DNA from: Bullera alba
Lineage: Eukaryota > Basidiomycota > Tremellomycetes > Tremellales > Bulleraceae
DNA length: 64,000 bases
Reading direction: 5' to 3'
Assembly (NCBI GenBank): GCA_001600095.1
Contig: BCIX01000002.1
Location: forward strand, 682,001 to 746,000
In this document: positions 49,001 through 59,884 of the stretch, one piece after another
How positions within the stretch are numbered: position 1 is the first letter of the stretch
Layout: each line of letters opens with the position of its first letter
The notes under the pieces: generated by a model
Told to the model about the DNA's origin: nothing
The model's database searches: none
Seen by the model: the letters and a program-made list of their open reading frames with translations, nothing else
Position numbers and translations under genes: made by a program

Positions 49001-50580
49001 GGTAATTTCAAACCTGACAGTCATCGAATCGTCAAGAGCTGGAATCTGGAATGGTAGCTGGCCATAACTGTCGTCTTTGATCTTCTGTCGTTTGTCCATT
49101 TCATCTTGGGTGAACCTTGACAGTGTCCGTTGCAGGCGAGAAGTCCACTCCGTAAGCCAGCTGGCAAACTCCTTGCGTCGGACCACTTCGACGACGGATG
49201 AGGCGTAGGCGAAGGGGAGTAATTGCAGTCGGGAGAGATGTGGGAATGCCGTTCGGGATTGCAACTCGGCATCGAGAGTGCCTATTGGATCGACGATCTG
49301 AGGAATTTTTGACTGCATTGCCGAAACTTGGCGTAGGTGGAGATGAAGGTCAAGCGTGAAATCGTTCTGACGATCAGCTACAGGTCGGCATACCACCGAC
49401 TCACCTTTAGATGCGTAAGCGCAATGAGATCCTCTCTCATTGCTTGATCCAATATAATCAGGTCTTGAACCATGGAATCCGCTCTATGCTCCACCAGACC
49501 TTGCACCTGTGACAAGGCCATCTCGATCCGATCCAGGCAGTCCTCGAATTGCCTATTCACGACCGTCACTCGATCCTCAAATGCCCTCTTCTCTGCTTCT
49601 GACTGCGCTGATAGCTCTTCCACATCGGTGACCAGTGAGTTGTATCGCGTGACGTGGTCGCCTAGACGTCAGCTGTGTCGAACTGCGGGTGACTCACTAT
49701 GTGATGTCCGACACGTTCCTACTACCTGCTCCATCTTCCCAGCATTGACATAATCCGCTAAGCTCTTATCCTTATCACGATCCTTGTCCTTCCGCCGAAG
49801 TGCCTCGTGAACCATGATCTTGGGCAAAAGCGCCATGTCTCCTTGATACCCTCTGAGAAGCCTCGATTCAGTGTCGATGTCCTGTTCTGCTCGGATGGAG
49901 AAAGATTCAAAGTCGGTCAGGACAGGTGTCAAGTGGAGGAATAGATTCGCATAAGCGATCCGGAGAGCGTGTGACTGAGCTGTGAACAGCGAGTGTAAAT
50001 GGGAAATGTGATCCGAGGCGATGAGGAAGGGGTGTTGTATCTGATTCATATCTGATAGTGCGGATACTGACAAATCGGAAGGTAAGCTTGCTGGACATTT
50101 AAGGACGTAGAGGTGACTCACGAGGCAGCTGAGGAGGGAGCAACACCTGTTCTTGGAACTTGGCCGCTGTCAATTCTGCATCGGTCCAGAATGTCTCCCT
50201 GTCGAAGAGGTAGACGATCTGTCTCGATCCCTAGCCATTGTCATCTTCTTGACCAGATACTGTTCAAATCTCAGCTCACATTCGAAGCCGATCCTTCACC
50301 ACCTCTCTCCCACGCATTGTGCAATACCTCGAGCGTGACCTGTCGTCCATCATCGAGAAAGAGGAGGATATTCTCAGCGGTCACTCCTGTCACGATTGAG
50401 ACATCCGAATTGAGTGTGTCGATGCTAACCTTTGCATTAGCCCTTGTCCCAAGAAGCAAGTCGCCTTTCGGCCCAACGGACCGGAAGGAGGTCGCGTGGA
50501 TCGGTCACTCACGTCTCGTACTCGCCCAACGACTTTTCCAGTTGAAACACAGCGCCATCCGAGGCTGAGTATACCTCCAT
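46015..50580 (-). CDS. ATG11: Atg11, selective autophagy scaffold
   Basis: Runs leftward from the ATG at 50578-50580 (MEVYSASDGAVFQLEKSLGE) through many exons; exon 1 is 50580-50513. The N-terminal part has the ubiquitin-like start (SDVSIVTGVTAENILLFLDDG) and an FDRETF element like that of Atg11/FIP200 proteins. Long helical and coiled-coil regions follow, the largest in the exon 48651-47350, with heptad-rich Glu/Gln/Arg/Leu sequence. Next comes the conserved Atg11 C-terminal claw (KISIANFAKGDLALFLPTR...HDEWLIGRI). The last about 330 residues (46995-46015) are a Ser/Pro-rich disordered tail beyond the claw. Atg11 tethers cargo receptors to the Atg1/Atg9 machinery. It shares a 408-base divergent promoter with DCN1. 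Confidence 0.88.
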
Positions 50581-50988
50581 AGCTGCGTCAGGGTGCCTGT
50601 AGAGCTCGAAGGTCCCAGTGATGTATTGGACTGTGGTATGAGCAGAGGACAAGGGGGGTTAACTCGTATGGATGGCGACATGCCATGCATGCAGGCCGAC
50701 ATGCATGCACCGGCACGGTGGTGGCAATGGAAAGTGGAGGTCATTCTGTCCTACTTACGTAATTCACCTCAGGTCCTCGCGTGCTCCTAGCTAGCTTGCA
50801 TTGCTCGATCAGTGTCCTCCTCTTGTTCTTGAACCGATACCACAAACTCTTGCATGCCAGATAAGTCTAGCACGAGCTCGTTCTCTACGACTTCACTCAT
50901 TTCTTTCACCTTAATCGCCGTCGCTGTTGTTGCGTATTATTCTCAACCTTCCCAGCCTAGGCATACGCAGAAATCGAAATCAGCCGAG
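50581..50988. promoter_or_regulatory. Divergent promoter ATG11 / DCN1
   Basis: 408 bases between opposite ATGs. The stretch 50690-50715 contains repeated ATGCATGCA-like sequence; 50850-50940 is pyrimidine-rich on the plus strand, as expected for the DCN1 leader. No TATA box is clear. Confidence 0.6.
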
Positions 50989-52289
50989 ATGGTGAGTAGG
51001 TCCGGAATGTGAATGGTTGCTTCTTCGAAGGGCAGCTGCATCTCAACGAGAACCTTTCATCACCAACTCTTCTCACATTCGTGTAATGCTGGACCCACTG
51101 ACATCTTACTAGTCCCGAGCGGCGCCTGGAAAGACGAAAGACGCTCAACTCATTACCGAGCTGAGGCAGATTACCGGTGCTTCGTGAATTGGAGATGGGC
51201 CGTCACTCTTCGGTCGGAACCTCATGCTGATGGACTGTCACTCTAGGCGAGATGACGCAGCGAGGCTGGTCAAAAAGCACAAAACGCTCGAAGGAGTGAG
51301 TCGACCTCATGCGAGGATCAGAGCTTCACTGATGACTCAGGCTATCGGGGCGTTCTATGATGACCCGGGAATGCAGTCCAGAGTCGCTTCCGCATCTGGG
51401 GAAAAGACGAGGGAGAAGAAGTTGGGTGATATCTGGGAGAAATTCAAGGGTGAGCTTGGACATCCCTCATGGTCGCCAGATAGCTCAACGTTGGCACAGA
51501 CTCGGATTCCAACCTGGTCAAGATTGAGGGTACCATGGCATTATGCGGAGAGCTGGGAATCGACCCCGAAAACGTGAGTGCCGCATGATGATCCGAGCTG
51601 AATGAGCAGGATGTCGAGCTGTTCTGCCTTGCTACGGATCTCGGATCCAAGGCATTGGGAGAATGGGAGAAGGCGCCTTGGATTCAAGGCTGGTCAGCGA
51701 TGCCAGGGAAGTGAGTGCAATCCCCGCTCAACTCTTGCTGATGACTCTCAGTGTCGACTCCGTAGCAGGCATGAAGGCCACATTGCCCGGCTTGAAGAGC
51801 AAGCTGTATTCCGACCCTGCATACTTCAAAAAGGTGTACATGCACACTTTCGACCTGGCCAAAGCCGCCGGAGCGCGAACCCTGGCTTTGGAAACGGGTA
51901 GGTGCCTCAATCTGGCTCTTGGAACGGAATTGACGACCCCGTAGCACTCTCAATGTGGCAGATATACATTCCTCCAGCATTGACCGCGAAACCGTCTGCT
52001 CTCTCGCGCATTCCGCCCAAGAGTCCCGCTACAACCCGATCGAATGTGCCAACCCAGTTCACCAAGGCTCACTTTGACAAGTGGATCGAGTTCCAGGAGA
52101 AGAAGGGCAAGGCCGTCAGCAAAGACACCTGGAGTCTTCTCATCGACTTCATCAGGACCATCGACTCCGAGTTCAAGGAGTACGACGAAGGAGGTGAGTA
52201 CCTAATTTGAAGCTATCTGCTGATGGAACGCAGAGGCATGGCCTTCGACCATCGACGATTACGTGGAGATCGTCCGGAAAGGCCAGTAA
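50989..52289 (+). CDS. DCN1: Dcn1, cullin neddylation ligase
   Basis: The first coding exon is the ATG alone (50989-50991), followed at once by a GTGAGT donor; exon 2 begins after CTTACTAG at about 51115. The joined protein starts [49 protein letters not shown], the UBA-like domain of Dcn1. The potentiating-neddylation domain follows: [25 protein letters not shown], an [13 protein letters not shown] helix, [31 protein letters not shown] and the diagnostic end [16 protein letters not shown]. Dcn1 binds the acetylated N-terminus of the NEDD8 E2 and speeds cullin modification. About eight small introns are used. The sequence upstream has no better ATG in frame. Confidence 0.92.
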
Positions 52290-52507
52290 GCGACGTCAAG
52301 TCCGACTCCAGCACCAGCCTGTTCTCCAGGCCAGTAATCGAGCTAGACGCAAGAGGTACAAGTTGCATCCTTGAGGTCTATGTACATCTCTCAGATCATA
52401 TCACCGGTCCCTCCTTCACAGGAGAGACTTGGATAGTCATTCCTCACCAATCTTGCCGCTAGCGGGATCATGAGTGAACGAGAACGTATGAGCGGGAACG
52501 TAGATGC

Positions 52508-53401
52508 TCATGCTAGAAACTTATCCCACTCTTCCTGGCCGAAGCTCGAGCTCACGCCTTTCTCTTCGAGACCGTCGAACAAAGCAGTTGGCTAAACATT
52601 AGTGGTTGCCAAACTTTCTTCCTCACCGTAACGTGGATACTGTTCTGCCTGCCGACTTTCACTGCGACGACATCAGTGACGCTTGCCATCTACCTACGAG
52701 CCTGACGTACTGAGGAACTTGATGTCATCCAATGAGGCATTACCGCCGTTGATACCCCCGTCAGCGGTCTGCCTGACTTCCATGGCGTCTCTGAGCTCCC
52801 CGAAGACTTTGCTCTTTGGGCCTGCGGGCAAGGCACCTTTCTCCTCTAGCACTGAGAGGGCAATCTCCGTGAGACGGTCACGGGCTTGTCCCATGCTGAG
52901 CGCTTGGGCCGGGACGTTGAAGAACTCCTTCTGATTGTCATACACCTGTTGCAAAGCATCAGTCACAGTTACGAATCCTGCCCAGCTCGTTCGGGAGACA
53001 CTCACCGCTAGGAGATATGGCCAGAATGACTCTGGGTGCTTTGAGCCAAAGAGATACAAAGCTTCGATCACGATGAACGAGTAGTAGTGGCTACCCGGGT
53101 CCATCTATTAGCAGAGTCCCCATGACGCTGAAAAGGATGAGACGTACAATGGCTGCGGGTAGAGCCTGGCGATGACACTGAGCTTGCCTTCGTACTTTCC
53201 TCCCTTGGTGATGAGTGGGAGAACATGCTTGTCAAGCCCTCGAGTCGCTTTGGCCGAGAAAGGGCAGATTGGGTCGAGGTAGCTATAGATAAATCGTCTC
53301 AACGTTACATCTTCGGGCGGAGAGGCTACAGTGACTCACAATTCCAGGACGTGGTGTCCTGTGCCAAATCGGAGGAAGTTGAGGGAGCGTGGGAGGGCCA
53401 T
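52508..53401 (-). CDS. Thioredoxin-fold (DsbA/GST-kappa-like) protein
   Basis: Minus-strand gene with six exons from the ATG at 53399-53401 (MALPRSLNFLRFGTGHHVLE) to the stop at 52508-52510. The joined sequence shows a thioredoxin-type start, FYLDPICPFSAKATRGL, with one Cys in the CPFS position instead of a CxxC pair. A helical insert follows (HYYSFIVIEALYLFGSKHPESFWPYLLAV), then the second half with the cis-Pro strand (MKVGRQNSIHVTPTALFDGLEEK), ending WDKFLA. The single active-site Cys argues for a monothiol or structural role rather than a disulfide oxidase. Splice choices were fixed by restoring this fold order. Substrate and location are unknown. Confidence 0.75.
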
Positions 53402-53697
53402 ATCGAACTGCAGATATACAGTAGATGGAAGGATAGAAAGGAGTGTTGCAAGCTCTACAGTCAGCAACCTTAGCCAACCTATCTCAAGCGCATGGCCGGA
53501 CCGCCGGTTACGCGGTTACGGTCAACCCGACGCCACCGGCCACGACCACCATCCACCTGCAGTCTCCGTTCTGTTCAGCTCGCACATGCGATGTGTGATA
53601 TGATACATTGATTGACATTATATGCACATCTGCCGTCGTGATATAATACGTGACACTAATCGTAGTGGTCTCTATGTACAGATCCTCCTCTTCCACC

Positions 53698-54804
53698 TTA
53701 ATCTCGCTGATGGGGTCTGATAGTCTCCTTGCTGTCGTGAGACGCTTGACTATCCGTGCGCTCCAGTTTCGGCCTCACCCCCAGCGACCCCTTCCGCCTC
53801 ATTGAACAATAAGAGTACTGTGATCCTGTTGAATTGCGCCTCGAGTAGGTGGAACGTAGGCTTTCTGACGAAGCGTGGTATCGCCTTACTTTGACGGTAT
53901 CGACGTCTGACCAAACGTCCATGTCGTCATCATCGTCTCCTTCGTCTTGACGCGGTGATCGAGGACTTGTAGGTCGTGAGGAAGCTGCCGAGCTGAGACT
54001 GAGCGATCCGGAGCAGGATACAGTGGGCGACAAGTCGTTAGGGTCGAAATATCCCTCTGGATGGAGAAGGTTGGCACGCTTCGAGGGCGAGCTTTGGCGC
54101 GATGTGGATAGTGGGTTCTCGACTGGATTGAAGAAGGCCTCCAGAGGGATGTCGGTACTGAGGGATGCCACGGGCGGTGAGGGGAGTGGGATCCGCCATA
54201 TTGGAAGAGGAAGAGGAACCACGAGATGCGGTTTCGGTCGACGTGATGGTCCCGGCTTGCTTGCCGAGTGGGTTCGCCTGATGATGGTGCCTCCGACTTT
54301 ATTGCTGTCTCGAACGCTCTGCCCGACCTCGTTGCCGACGCTCATCGGCTCGAGCACCCTTCGCTTGTTGCCGGGAGTGGTGACTCGCTGGGTGAGGGCT
54401 TGAATCACATCACCGTCGGAAGTGGTCCGCTTGTTCACCTTAGGCGGTAGCGGCGTGTTTGGCGAGAGTAGGGATATGATCCCTGCAATCGATCCTATCG
54501 ATGTGCCCTTTCTGTGCTTGGGTATTTGCTCTCTAGGCTGAGATGACTCGGCCTCGGCAGCCTCTTCCTCGCTACCCATGAGCTCAAAGGGAGGGAAGTA
54601 CGACATGCAGTCTGTCTGAGGCAGGCGAGAGGGCGAGAGTGGAGATGTCGGTGTCATTGTCATTGGAGTTCGTTGCGCTCGCGAAAGTGGGAGTGAGCCA
54701 ATGGATCTAGATTTGGGGATATGTGCGCGGTCGTCAAAGACGCAGTGGTGGGATCTCGGTCGTCGAGTGTCTTTGGAAGAGTAAGACGAGGTGAGAGTGG
54801 CCAT
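53698..54804 (-). CDS. Disordered Ser/Pro-rich protein, unknown function
   Basis: A single exon of 368 residues (MATLTSSYSSKDTRRPRSHH to ETIRPHQRD). It is rich in Ser, Pro and Arg, with a short conserved-looking block (MSYFPPFELMGSEEEAAEAE), a hydrophobic patch (GSIAGIISLLSPNTPLPP), an EGYFDPNDL motif and an acidic run (DEGDDDDDMD). Many SPxR/RRxS-like sites suggest phosphorylation. I recognise no family. The frame is long and free of stops over 1.1 kb, so coding is likely. Confidence 0.62.
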   Translation of the reverse strand: MATLTSSYSSKDTRRPRSHHCVFDDRAHIPKSRSIGSLPLSRAQRTPMTMTPTSPLSPSRLPQTDCMSYFPPFELMGSEEEAAEAESSQPREQIPKHRKGTSIGSIAGIISLLSPNTPLPPKVNKRTTSDGDVIQALTQRVTTPGNKRRVLEPMSVGNEVGQSVRDSNKVGGTIIRRTHSASKPGPSRRPKPHLVVPLPLPIWRIPLPSPPVASLSTDIPLEAFFNPVENPLSTSRQSSPSKRANLLHPEGYFDPNDLSPTVSCSGSLSLSSAASSRPTSPRSPRQDEGDDDDDMDVWSDVDTVKVRRYHASSESLRSTYSRRNSTGSQYSYCSMRRKGSLGVRPKLERTDSQASHDSKETIRPHQRD

Positions 54805-56434
54805 GGTGTCGTTATAAGCGGTTTGCGATCCTGTCTGTGGTCGTGGGTCGTGGATATGGTCGTGGTCGTGTCGAGGCGTGGGCGTTGTTATGTCGTGTAC
54901 GTTGTCGTTGCAAGGGCGTGCATATGGATGACCCGACTTGGCTTTTGAGATGATCGGCTGTGGTTCGAGGAATAGTTTGTGTGCAGTGTGAGCCGTTGTC
55001 GGCAGGCGAGCGACTAGGGCCTGGACCCGATCGACCGGATCCCTCGTCCGATCCGTGTGTGTCGACTACGGGTACTGAGTGGGGTGCAAGAGGTGATTGT
55101 TTCGATTCTGACCGTCGCTGGTGATTACTCTTACGCCGGCGGTTCCAAATGACGAAGCAAAGTGTTTGCTTGACTTGTCGCTCGAGGGGTCGAAGCCACC
55201 GAAAAGTTCGAGACCTTTGGGTGGAGTTGCTTGGTAGGGCGATAAGACTCGCGCAGCAGGTGTGTCGTTACAGGTTCTTGTACGAGAGGCAGGTCGTGTG
55301 GTTCATCGCGGTAGTTCTGGTCGTGATTGTGAGGGGTGGTGCAGAGCGTACGACGCGGCTGAGGCGGAATCGGTTGTCTGCGAAGATAACGAGAGTATGA
55401 AGTGCAATGTCGAGAGTGTCGAGACCACCTTGTCGTCTGATGACAGTGTGAAGGAAGGCGAGGCTCACGCTGAGCAACTCAAAAACAACCACCTGAGCGA
55501 GCTGAGCGCTGATTGCCGTCAAAAGGTCTGGAACTTTTGGACTCGCTGGGGATTTGTCGGCCTTCTCCGTCGATCCTGTCGCGTTTCTCTGTCTGTCTCT
55601 TTCTCTTTGTTGGATCGCGAAGAGTGTCGTCGAGATGAGGACAGTCGTTGGAGAAGTAGCGATGCGGTGGACTGAGAGATTTCACCGCGTTGCAACACAT
55701 CCATCACGACACGACCCTGCCCGTCGCAAAGGGAGGCCCCTCAATGTCTCAACATCGCGCCGATCGCTCCAACCGTTAACATGGGTTGCAAGGTAGAGCC
55801 TTGACATTTGCCCTGGACTGGCTGAGCCGAGCATCAAAGAGTTCAAAGACTGCCTTTCGTTATGCATACACCCCTATACACCCAACATGATCGTCCATTC
55901 GGCCGTCAATATGGTATCACATACTGGCTCATACTGGGGTCGGGGAGGACGCTGGAGACGACCAGATCAGACCAGATCAGACCAGATCAGACCAGATCCC
56001 TCGCCAAAGACTCTCAAAGACTTCTCTAGCCGCACTCAGCAGCACTCAGCCACCGCTCAAACGGATTTTCGGGGTCCGTGATATCACTCGTCCGATGGAC
56101 ACAGCTGGTCGGAGCTGGTCGAGCAGCATCTATGCTAGCAGCATGCAGACACCCAGCGCAAGCGGCACTGTCCGAAGAACGTGCGAATTGCGCGCATGCT
56201 TGGACTTTGGAGATGCTTGGGCACTGCTAATGACCTGGACAATGTCACCATATGGACACGACCCTCCAAACGCACCTGTACCAGTAAGTCCTCCTGTCAG
56301 TGTCTCAGTGGCCTCCCAAGTCCCGTGAATGGTTCCTCACTCAAGCACTGACCAGCACTGACCCACCGCCAAGTCGTCTCCTTGAGCTGTCCTGCGACTC
56401 CTGACGCAACAGATGTCCAATGGAGGTCACAGCT
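54805..56434. other. 1.6 kb upstream region without a supported gene
   Basis: Between the minus-strand ATG at 54804 and the first calpain-like gene. From about 54810 to 55150 the plus strand is strongly G/T-rich, so the minus strand is A/C-rich like the leaders of other genes here; this suggests a long 5' leader, perhaps with an intron, for the minus-strand gene. A plus-strand frame at 55262-55675 (137 codons) has no motif or splice support. A short tandem repeat is listed separately. Confidence 0.45.
55959..55998 (+). repeat. Tandem 10-base repeat, about four copies
   Basis: The unit GACCAGATCA is repeated head to tail three full times and then breaks within a fourth copy (GACCAGATCC). It lies about 630 bases upstream of the first calpain-like gene. 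Confidence 0.9.
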
Positions 56435-56570
56435 GAAACGGGTCAAATCGCGTTTTAACCAATCACTGCCGCAACGCACCCAACACATCCTTTGATGCCC
56501 CTTTCCTGCACCAGGACAGACCAGGACCCTGGTGCTCTTACGCGGCTGAGGGGTATTGCAGTATACATAA
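56435..56570 (+). promoter_or_regulatory. Array promoter block, copy A
   Basis: Begins with a GAAACGGGTC...CGCGTTTTAA element, includes a CATCCTTTGA box (56486-56495) and a CCTGCACCAGG element, and ends at a TATACATAAA TATA box (about 56562), 65 bases before the ATG. The same order recurs before the other three paralogues. Confidence 0.75.
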
Positions 56571-56625
56571 ATGCAGTAGCTGTTGCTGTCACGAGTCTGC
56601 TTTCAGTCTTTCGTTTTCGCCCACG

Positions 56626-57680
56626 ATGAGAGCCTTGATAACATCCTTCGTCGCTCTGGTCGCGCTATCCGGTGAGTTCTTCCATCCTACCTCCAGCTAA
56701 CCTCTAGGCGTGTTCGCATCACACCCAAGAAGGGCGTATGGTCGTGAAGTTCATCCTCGTCATGTACACCCTCGGCAGAACGCTGTAAAGCCACTGTGGA
56801 ACGACGAGCCGTTCTGCGGCGACGTCAGGAAGGGTGAGTTCTCACACTTTAGCAATCGCTGATAAGCGCAGGTGTACATGATAATCCCGACTTTTTGGCC
56901 GGTAGGTTGCAATCTTGTGTTCGAAACTGACCATAGCCCTCGCTGCCATCACTCTGTCCAAGGGCGGGCCATCGTATCCAAATGGATTATCAACGAGATG
57001 GAGTATCCCGACCACGGGAAGAATGTAACCCGAGCGGTATTTGAGGTATTCGACCAAAGGGCCGCCGCCGTCGTGCAGGTGATCGACAGGACCAAGAAGT
57101 TTCCACAGGTCACCGGAAACAAATGGATAGAGATCGTTCCCAGCACGGATGTGAACACCGAGCGGTCGGTATGGTGGGTTGACGGGTTCGAAGCGGCCGT
57201 CATCAAGTACTTTGGCTGGCCGCATCCCGGCCGATATGGCGCAGCATGGTGGTTCTCCACTTTCGTCAACAGAGAGGCATTGTTCGAAGGCAACCTCCAG
57301 CAAAGTGACTTCTGTGCGTTGACACCTACATTATACCCCCACACGTCCATGTTGGGACGCTGATGATGTGGGATTTCTCGTAGGGAACATCGCCAAGAAA
57401 GCACCTGCTTCGCCGGTGGCACTGGAAACGAAGACGCTGGACACTATGCCCGGTGGTCTGACCAAGAACCATGCGTACGCTGTCATCAAGACATACACCG
57501 ATGGCGGCACTGACAAGTAAGTGAATGACCTATGAGCTTTCACTAATCTCCAGAATCGATCTTTACGACTCTGATGATGGCCAGAACAAGACCTACACCT
57601 TCAGCGATATCTATGGCTCGATCAGCTTCATGTCTCACTTCACCAATAGCGACGAGCTGACCTGGCAATTTGACATTTGA
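56626..57680 (+). pseudogene. Calpain-like secreted paralogue A, frameshifted
   Basis: Same six-exon plan as the next three genes (56626-56671, 56708-56833, 56872-56901, 56937-57313, 57384-57516, 57554-57680). A signal peptide (MRALITSFVALVALS) is followed by dibasic sites (HPRRAYGR), KPLWNDEPF, VHDNPDFLA, the GLTKNHAYAVI His motif and LYDSDDGQ. In exon 4 the sequence just after GGPSY lacks one base relative to the paralogues (TATCC-AAATGG near 56980 versus TACCTCAAATGG in copy B), which shifts the frame and meets a stop soon after. Exon 4 is 377 bases, equal to copy B's 372 plus a two-codon insert minus one, confirming a single-base loss. The rest is intact and well conserved, so the loss is recent or a sequence error. 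Confidence 0.72.
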
Positions 57681-58268
57681 TACTCGATAACTTATGTCGT
57701 GTTGTATAGATCGAGGGTCCAAATGATATGATGAACAGCGCGATGACAAGCAGGTCTGCAGGTGCATGTAAATCGTGACCTTGCGCGCTATGTCAAATGC
57801 AAAGCCGACGCATCTCGCTCGCACCCTCGATCCACACAACCACATCCAACAAATTACAGCCAAACTGCTCACGTCTTCGCTACCTCTGATTCTCTTCGAG
57901 GACGTTCTCGTGATGGTGATGAGAGTCGGTGAGCCCACATCTGATCACCTCATCTTTACAGCCCTTAGCGTCCCTCGTCTGAAAATTGCCCGCCACAAAC
58001 CTAAATAGCGCTTGCCAAGAGTCCTTAGACTAGCGCTTGGAAAGACTGGATGGACAGGGGTATCGCCTTCCGAAGAACGATTGCTGTGAGTGATCGCCAT
58101 CGTCCACGATTCTCCCACGCCGAGCTCGCCACGGATGTTGGTGGTAATCGTACAAGTGGACAGAAACATCTTCATCTGGACACTGACTCCTCCCCAACTG
58201 TCAAGTCAGTCGTCATTTCGAGTCTTGAGTAGCCCCAACGGATAGAGGTATCAAGGGAGGTAAAGACT
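57681..58268. other. Spacer between paralogues A and B
   Basis: About 590 bases. The first 40 after the stop (ACTCGATAACTTATGTCGTG) resemble the same position after copy B, so the 3' UTR was duplicated with the gene. No further gene is seen. Confidence 0.6.
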
Positions 58269-58399
58269 GAAACGGGTCGCACCGCGTTTTAACTTTTAAC
58301 CAATCACTGCGGCAATGCACCAACGCATCCTTTGAATTCCTATCCCTGCACCAGGACCCTCGTCCTCTACTCGACTAAACGGGGATACGGTATATATAC
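58269..58399 (+). promoter_or_regulatory. Array promoter block, copy B
   Basis: GAAACGGGTC...CGCGTTTTAA, CATCCTTTGA (58326-58335), CCTGCACCAGG and a TATATATA box at about 58391, 82 bases before the ATG. It is the closest relative of block A. Confidence 0.75.
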
Positions 58400-58472
58400 C
58401 TGCAGTGGCTGTTGGTGTCGACGAATCTGCGTTCGCGCTGATATTGACACTTATACGTTTGCTTTGCCCAAC

Positions 58473-59559
58473 ATGAAAGTCATGATGACCTCCTGCCTCG
58501 CTCTGGTAGCGCTGTCCGGTGAGTCCTATGATTTTAACTCCAACTGATCTACAGGCGTGTCCGCGTCGCACCCAAGAAGGGCGTATGGTCGTGAGGTCCA
58601 CCCTCGTCATGTACACCCTCGGCAGAACGCTGTAAAGCCACTGTGGAACGACGAGCCGTTCTGCGGTGACGTCCGGAAGGGTGAGTCACTGAGTTGAGAG
58701 ATATCAGAGCTTTAGAGAGACTTGAACAGTTGCTGATGACTGTGAGTTCAGGTGTACACGACAATCCGGACTTCTTGGCAGGTGTGTACCACACTCGCTC
58801 TCAGAACTGACTACAGCTCTCGCGGCGATTACTCTGTCAAAGGGCGGACCATCGTACCTCAAATGGATCATCAACGAGATGGAGTATCCCGACCACGGGA
58901 AGAACGTGACCCGAGCGTTGTTTGAGATATTCAAAGTACCCAGCGGTGTGCAGGCGAATGACAATATGAGAAGATGGCCACAAGGCACAGAGCACAAATG
59001 GGTGGAGGTCGTCCCCAGCACGGACGTGAACACCGAGCGGTCGGTATGGTGGGTCGATGGGTTCGAAGTCGCGGCCATCAAGTATCTCGGTTACACGCAC
59101 CCCGGTCGAACGGGAGCAGCACTGTGGCTGACCAATTTCGTCAATCGAGAGACGTTGTTCGAGAGCAATCTCCAGCAGAGCGACTTCTGTGCGTCGACAG
59201 CATCATATTCTCCCATATACACCTACAATGGGACACTGCTGACTCGATGCTGGCACTCATAGGGAACATCGCCAAGAAGATGCCGTCGTCACCGGTGGTA
59301 CTGGAGACCAAGACGCTAGACACTATGCCTGGCGGTCTCACCAAGAATCACGCCTACGCCGTCATAAAGGCTTACACGGACGGCAGCACTGACAAGTGAG
59401 TGAGAGACATACGAGCACTTACTGATCTGCAGGATCGATCTCTACGACTCTGACGATGGCCAAAACAAGACCTACACCTTTAGCGATATCTACGGCTCGA
59501 TCAGTTTCATGACTCACTTCACCAACAGCGACGAGCTGACCTGGCAATTTGACATCTGA
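58473..59559 (+). CDS. Secreted calpain-like pseudo-protease, paralogue B
   Basis: Six exons (58473-58518, 58555-58680, 58752-58781, 58817-59188, 59263-59395, 59433-59559) give 277 residues. There is a signal peptide (MKVMMTSCLALVALSGVSA), then basic HPRRAYGR and repeated VHPR. The rest lines up in order with a calpain catalytic core: KPLWNDEPF..DV..G (family: PLF..P...DV.QG), VHDNPDFLAALAAIT in place of GDCYFLAALAAL (Cys absent), FEIF...VQANDN, W.DGFEVAAIKYLGY (family W..LLEKAYAKL.G), the His motif GLTKNHAYAV, and LYDSDDGQ in place of LYNPWGxDG (Asn and Trp absent). So His is kept while Cys and Asn are lost. Secretion is inferred from the signal peptide. Two NxT-type sites (KNVT, NKT) could be glycosylated. 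The calpain assignment is by recalled motif order and is my inference. Confidence 0.72.
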
Positions 59560-59884
59560 TCACTCGATAACTTACATCGTGTTGTATTGATCAAAAGCCC
59601 CAGTGGATTGAGCTTGTGCGAATGACATGTAGACAAATGCAACTCTGTGCTGTGTGAACGAGAAGGGGACTGCCGGATCTACAGGGTATGGCTCTCGACA
59701 GAACGGTTGCCCGTTGCCGTGAGTGTTTCTGATGTTCACGATTCCTCCGTGCCAAGCCGGTACAGGTGGTCTGTACATCCGATCGTGCAAGCGGTATGCG
59801 CACTTGCCCACCCTCGACTGCCAGAATGCAGGTCGTCCTTTGCAGCTTTCAGCTGTTGCAGCGTGTAGCAAAGGAGATGACAAC
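59560..59884. other. Spacer between paralogues B and C
   Basis: About 325 bases; nothing supported beyond the duplicated 3' end of B (CACTCGATAACTTACATCGT). Confidence 0.6.

Noticed and set aside
50690..50720. ATGCATGC-type sequence as a possible regulatory palindrome
   Set aside because: The run is short and partly explained by chance repetition of GCATGC; there is no second conserved occurrence to support it.
55262..55675. 137-codon plus-strand frame upstream of the calpain-like array
   Set aside because: Low-complexity composition, no recognisable domain, and it lies in a region that looks like the leader of the opposite-strand gene.
56872..57363. Long 163-codon frame as an independent gene beginning MYMIIPTF
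   Set aside because: Its first 35 codons read through an intron in the wrong frame; only the part after the 1-base deletion matches the family, so it is the frameshifted exon 4 of copy A.
57543..57938. Minus-strand frame overlapping the end of copy A
   Set aside because: It covers the last exon and 3' UTR of the plus-strand paralogue; the corresponding strand of the other copies does not keep the frame open in the same way.
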